Made by a program: the position numbers and the translations under genes. Source: Hydractinia symbiolongicarpus (taxonomy: Eukaryota > Cnidaria > Hydrozoa > Anthoathecata > Hydractiniidae). Taken from it: DNA of 64,000 bases. The notes below the pieces were generated by a model, which worked only from the letters and a program-made list of their open reading frames with translations, was not told the origin of the DNA and searched no databases. The number at the start of each line of letters is the position of its first letter. The stretch's first letter is position 1. The DNA lies in contig NC_079885.1 of assembly GCF_029227915.1 (NCBI RefSeq), forward strand, positions 1,922,001 to 1,986,000, in the 5' to 3' direction. This document shows, in pieces, positions 61,001 through 64,000 of the stretch.

Positions 61001-62945
61001 TTACGGGAAATGGCGGGTTTTCGTTTGCCGGCGATTAAACTTCTTTTATTCAGCGTCTCATCAAAAATGAAAACATTTTTGAAAACTACAAGTGTCATGC
61101 GTTTTAGTGGTGAAAAAATAATTTAAAAAATCGTTGGGAAATGAGTTTACTCCCTGGGTACTTTCTTTGTATACTTTTGATTATACGGGCGAGTCCAGGG
61201 TTTACGGGAAATGGCGGGTTTTCGTTTGCCGGCGATTAAACTTCTTTTATTCAGCGTCTCATCAAAAATGAAAACATTTTGAAAAACTACAAGTCTCATG
61301 GGCTTTAGTGGTGAAATAATAATTTAAAAAATCGTTCGGGAAATGAGTTTATTCCCTGGGTACTTTCTTTGTATACTTTTGACTATACGGGCTGAGTCCG
61401 GAAATTACGGGAAATCGCAGGTTTTCGTTTGCCGGCGATTAAACTTCTTTTATTCAGCGTCTCATCAAAAATGAAAACATTTTTGAAAACTACAAGTCTC
61501 ATGCGTTTTAGTGGTGAAAAAATAATTTAAAAAATCGTTCGGGAAATGAGTTTACTCCCTGGGTACTTTCTTTGTATGCTTTTTACTATACGGGCCGAGT
61601 CCGGGATTTACGGGAAATCGCGGATTTTCGTTTGCCGGCGAATAAACTTCTTTTATTCAGCGTCCCATCAAATATGAAAATATTTTTGAAAACTACAAGT
61701 CTCATGCGTTTAGTGGTAAAAAAATAATATAAAAAATCGTTCGGGAAATGAGTTTACTCCCTGGGTACTTTCTTTGTATACTTTTGACTATACGGGCCGA
61801 GTCCGGAATTTACGGGAAATCGCGGGTTTTCGTTTGCCGGCGATTAAAGTTCTTTTATTCAGCGTCTTATCAAAAATGAAAACATTTTTAAAAACTACAA
61901 GTCTCATGCGTTTTAGTGGTGAAAAAATAATTTAAAAAATCGTTCAGGAAATGAGTTTACACCCTGGGTACTTTCTTTGTATACTTTTGACTATACGGGC
62001 CGAGTTCGGGATTTACGGGAAATCGCAGGTTTTCGTTTGCCGGCGATTAAACTTCTTTTATTCAGCGTCTCATCAAAAATGAAAACATTTTTGAAAACTA
62101 CAAGTCTCATACGTTTTAGTGGTGAAAAAAAAATTTAAAAATTCGTTCGGGAAATGAGTTTACTCACTGGGTACTTTCCTTGTATCCTTTTAACTATACG
62201 GGCCGAGTCCGGGATTTACGGGAAATCGCGGGATTTCGTTTGCCGGCGATTAAACTTCTTTTATTCAGCGTCTCATCAAAAATGAAAACATTTTTAAAAA
62301 CTACAAGTCTCATGGGCTTTAGTGGTGAAATAATAATTTAAAAAATCGTTTGGAAAATGAGTTTACTCCCTGGGTACTTTCTTTGTATACTTTTGACTAT
62401 ACGGGCCGAGTCCAGGATTTACGGGAAATCGCAGGTTTTCGTTTGCCGGCGATTAAACTTCTTTTATTCAGCGTCTCATCAAAAATGAAAACATTTTTGA
62501 AAACTACAAGTCTCATACGTTTTAGCGGTGAAATAATAATTTAAAAAATCGTTTGGGAAATGAGTTTACTCCCTGGGTACTTTCTTTGTATACTTTTGAC
62601 TATACGGGCCGAGTCCAGGATTTACGGGAAATCGCAGGTTTCCGTTTGCCGGCGATTAAACTTCTTTTATTCAGCGTCTCATCAAAAATAAAAACATTTT
62701 TAAAAACTACAAGTCTCATGGGCTTTAGTGGTGAAATAATAATTTAAAAAATCGTTCGGGAAATGAGTTTACACCCTGGGTACTTTCTTATTATACTTTT
62801 GACTATACGGGCCGAGTCCGGGATTTACGGGAAATCGCAGGTTTTCGTTTGCCGGCGATTAAACTTCTTTCATTCAGCGTCTCATCAAAAATGAAAACAT
62901 TTTTGAAAACTACAAGTCTCATGCGTTTTAGTGGTGAAATAATAA
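58080..62945 (+). repeat. 2433-bp twelve-monomer HOR, two copies
   Basis: Pairs exactly 2433 bp apart include AAATAAGAACTTAAA (58280/60713 at GAACTTAA), CCCTGGATACTTTTTTTG (58112/60545), TTTCTTATTATAC (60354/62787), and the monomers at 59917/62350 and 60120/62553. The similarity to the period near 43 kb is a coincidence of monomer number. The monomer types and their order differ. Confidence 0.85.
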
Positions 62946-64000
62946 TTTAAAAAATCGTTCGGGAAATGAGTTTACACCCTGGATACTTTCTTTGTATACT
63001 TTTGACTATACGGGCCGAGTACGGGATTTACGGAAATCACAGGTTTTCGTTTGCCGGAGATTAAACTTCTTTTATTCAGCGTCTCATCAAAAATGAAAAC
63101 ATTTTTGAAAACTACAAGTGTCATGCGTTTTAGTGGTGAAAAAATAATTTAAAAAATCGTTCGGGAAATGAGTTTACTCCCTGGGTACTTTATTTGTATA
63201 CTTTTGATTATACGGGCCGAGTCCAGGGTTTACGGGAAATGGCGGGTTTTCGTTTGCCGGCGATTAATCTTCTTTTATTCAGCGTCTCATCAAAAATGAA
63301 AACATTTTTAAAAACTACAAGTCTCATGGGCTTTAGTGGTGAAATAATAATTTAAAAAATCGTTCGGGAAATGAGTTTACACCCTGGATACTTTCTTTGT
63401 ATACTTTTGACTATACGGGCCGAGTACGGGATTTACGGGAAATCACAGGTTTTCTTTTGCCGGCGATTAAACTTCTTTTATTCAGCGTCTCATCAAAAAT
63501 GAAAACATTTTTGAAAACTACAAGTCTCATGCGTTTTAGTAGTGAAAAAATAATTTAAAAAATCGTTCGGGAAATGAGTTTACACCTTGGGTACTTTCTT
63601 TGTATACTTTTGACTATACGGGCCGAGTCCGGGATTTACGGGAAATCGCAGGTTTTCGTTTGCCTGCGATTAAACTTCTTTTATTCAGCGTCTCATCAAA
63701 AATGAAAACATTTTTGAAAACTACAAGTCTCATACGTTTTAGTGGTGAAAAAATAATTTAAAAATTCGTTCGGGAAATGATTTTACTCACTGGGTACTTT
63801 CCTTGTATCCTTTTAACTATACGGGCCGAGTCCGGGATTTACGGGAAATAGCGGGATTTCGTTTGCCGGCGATTAAACTTCTTTTATTCAGCGTCTCATC
63901 AAAAATGAAAACATTTTTAAAAACTACAAGTCTCATGGGCTTTAGTGGTGAAATAATAATTTAAAAAATCGTTTGGGAAATGAGTTTACTCCCTGGGTAC
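62946..64000 (+). repeat. Satellite monomers at the right edge
   Basis: About five monomers. These include two with GAGTACGGG and CACAGGTTTTC (about 63010 and 63420, roughly two monomers apart) and one with CTTGTATCCTTTTAAC. A dimeric arrangement is possible, but the stretch is too short to define it. No other sequence is seen. Confidence 0.7.

Larger units (their letters stand above)
11970..64000 (+). repeat. Satellite array, right segment (about 203-bp monomers)
   Basis: The same satellite in the same orientation continues without interruption to the end of the window. The first bases complete the monomer split by the LINE. I see no further transposon, gene or unrelated spacer in these 52 kb. 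Every stretch is assignable to the monomer, with single-base changes, 1-3 bp indels and chimeric units. The HOR domains are listed separately. The window ends inside a monomer, so the array continues. Confidence 0.97.

Noticed and set aside
1186-62747. A repeated 64-aa plus-strand open frame in dozens of monomers, and 69-82 aa frames on the minus strand
   Set aside because: The plus-strand frame begins at TTG (of TTTGGGAAATG), not ATG, and disappears in monomers with TTCGGG. It recurs only because the satellite recurs. Monomers carry frameshifting indels and 203 bp is not a multiple of three, so there is no sign of protein selection.
1-64000. rRNA, 5S or tRNA gene cluster
   Set aside because: No recognisable rRNA core or cloverleaf. 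The B-box likeness is limited to 11 bases and is recorded only as a low-interest finding.

Overview
The window is almost entirely one satellite DNA array, interrupted by a single non-LTR retrotransposon. The satellite monomer is about 203 bp (for example 28079-28281, about 37% GC by hand count). It is repeated head to tail in one orientation from base 1 to base 64000, which makes roughly 295 monomers once the 4.2 kb insertion is subtracted. I see no host gene, rRNA, tRNA or CRISPR array. The retrotransposon has an ORF1 with an esterase (SGNH) domain and an ORF2 with an EEP endonuclease and a reverse transcriptase. That combination belongs to the CR1/L2-like LINEs of animals. Together with the long satellite it points to heterochromatin, possibly centromeric or pericentromeric, of a metazoan and probably an invertebrate. 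The species cannot be fixed from this sequence.

Layout. 1-7750: satellite, containing a 791-bp four-monomer higher-order repeat (HOR) with an internally deleted monomer (1186-3375), a 405-bp dimer (4187-4995) and a 1421-bp seven-monomer HOR (4996-7750). 7751-11969: the LINE on the minus strand, flanked by a 4-bp TTTT duplication and ending in an A-rich (AAAATC)n tail. 11970-64000: satellite in successive HOR domains. These are a seven-type block at 12061-18560, a four-monomer 811-bp block at 18954-22805, a mixed stretch at 22806-26049, a ten-monomer 2030-bp block at 26050-30308, a four-monomer block at about 30900-33150, a variable twelve-type block at about 33151-51400, a nine-monomer 1823-bp block at about 51400-55255, and a mixed domain ending in a twelve-monomer 2433-bp block (about 58080-62945).

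How the parts relate. ORF1 and ORF2 are uninterrupted and retain nearly all recognisable catalytic motifs, so the LINE copy looks young and possibly competent, apart from an almost absent 5' UTR. The array shows nested unequal exchange, with HORs whose units lose or gain whole monomers while keeping monomer order. Two monomer types that belong at 12.5-18.5 kb reappear as out-of-place doublets near 19.4 kb and 46.2 kb. The most distinctive features are the mosaic HOR history, the ectopic doublets, the LINE sitting on a HOR boundary, and a CENP-B-box-like segment in the monomer. All periods come from reading repeated diagnostic variants by eye. Block edges are accurate to about one monomer unless exact bases are given.
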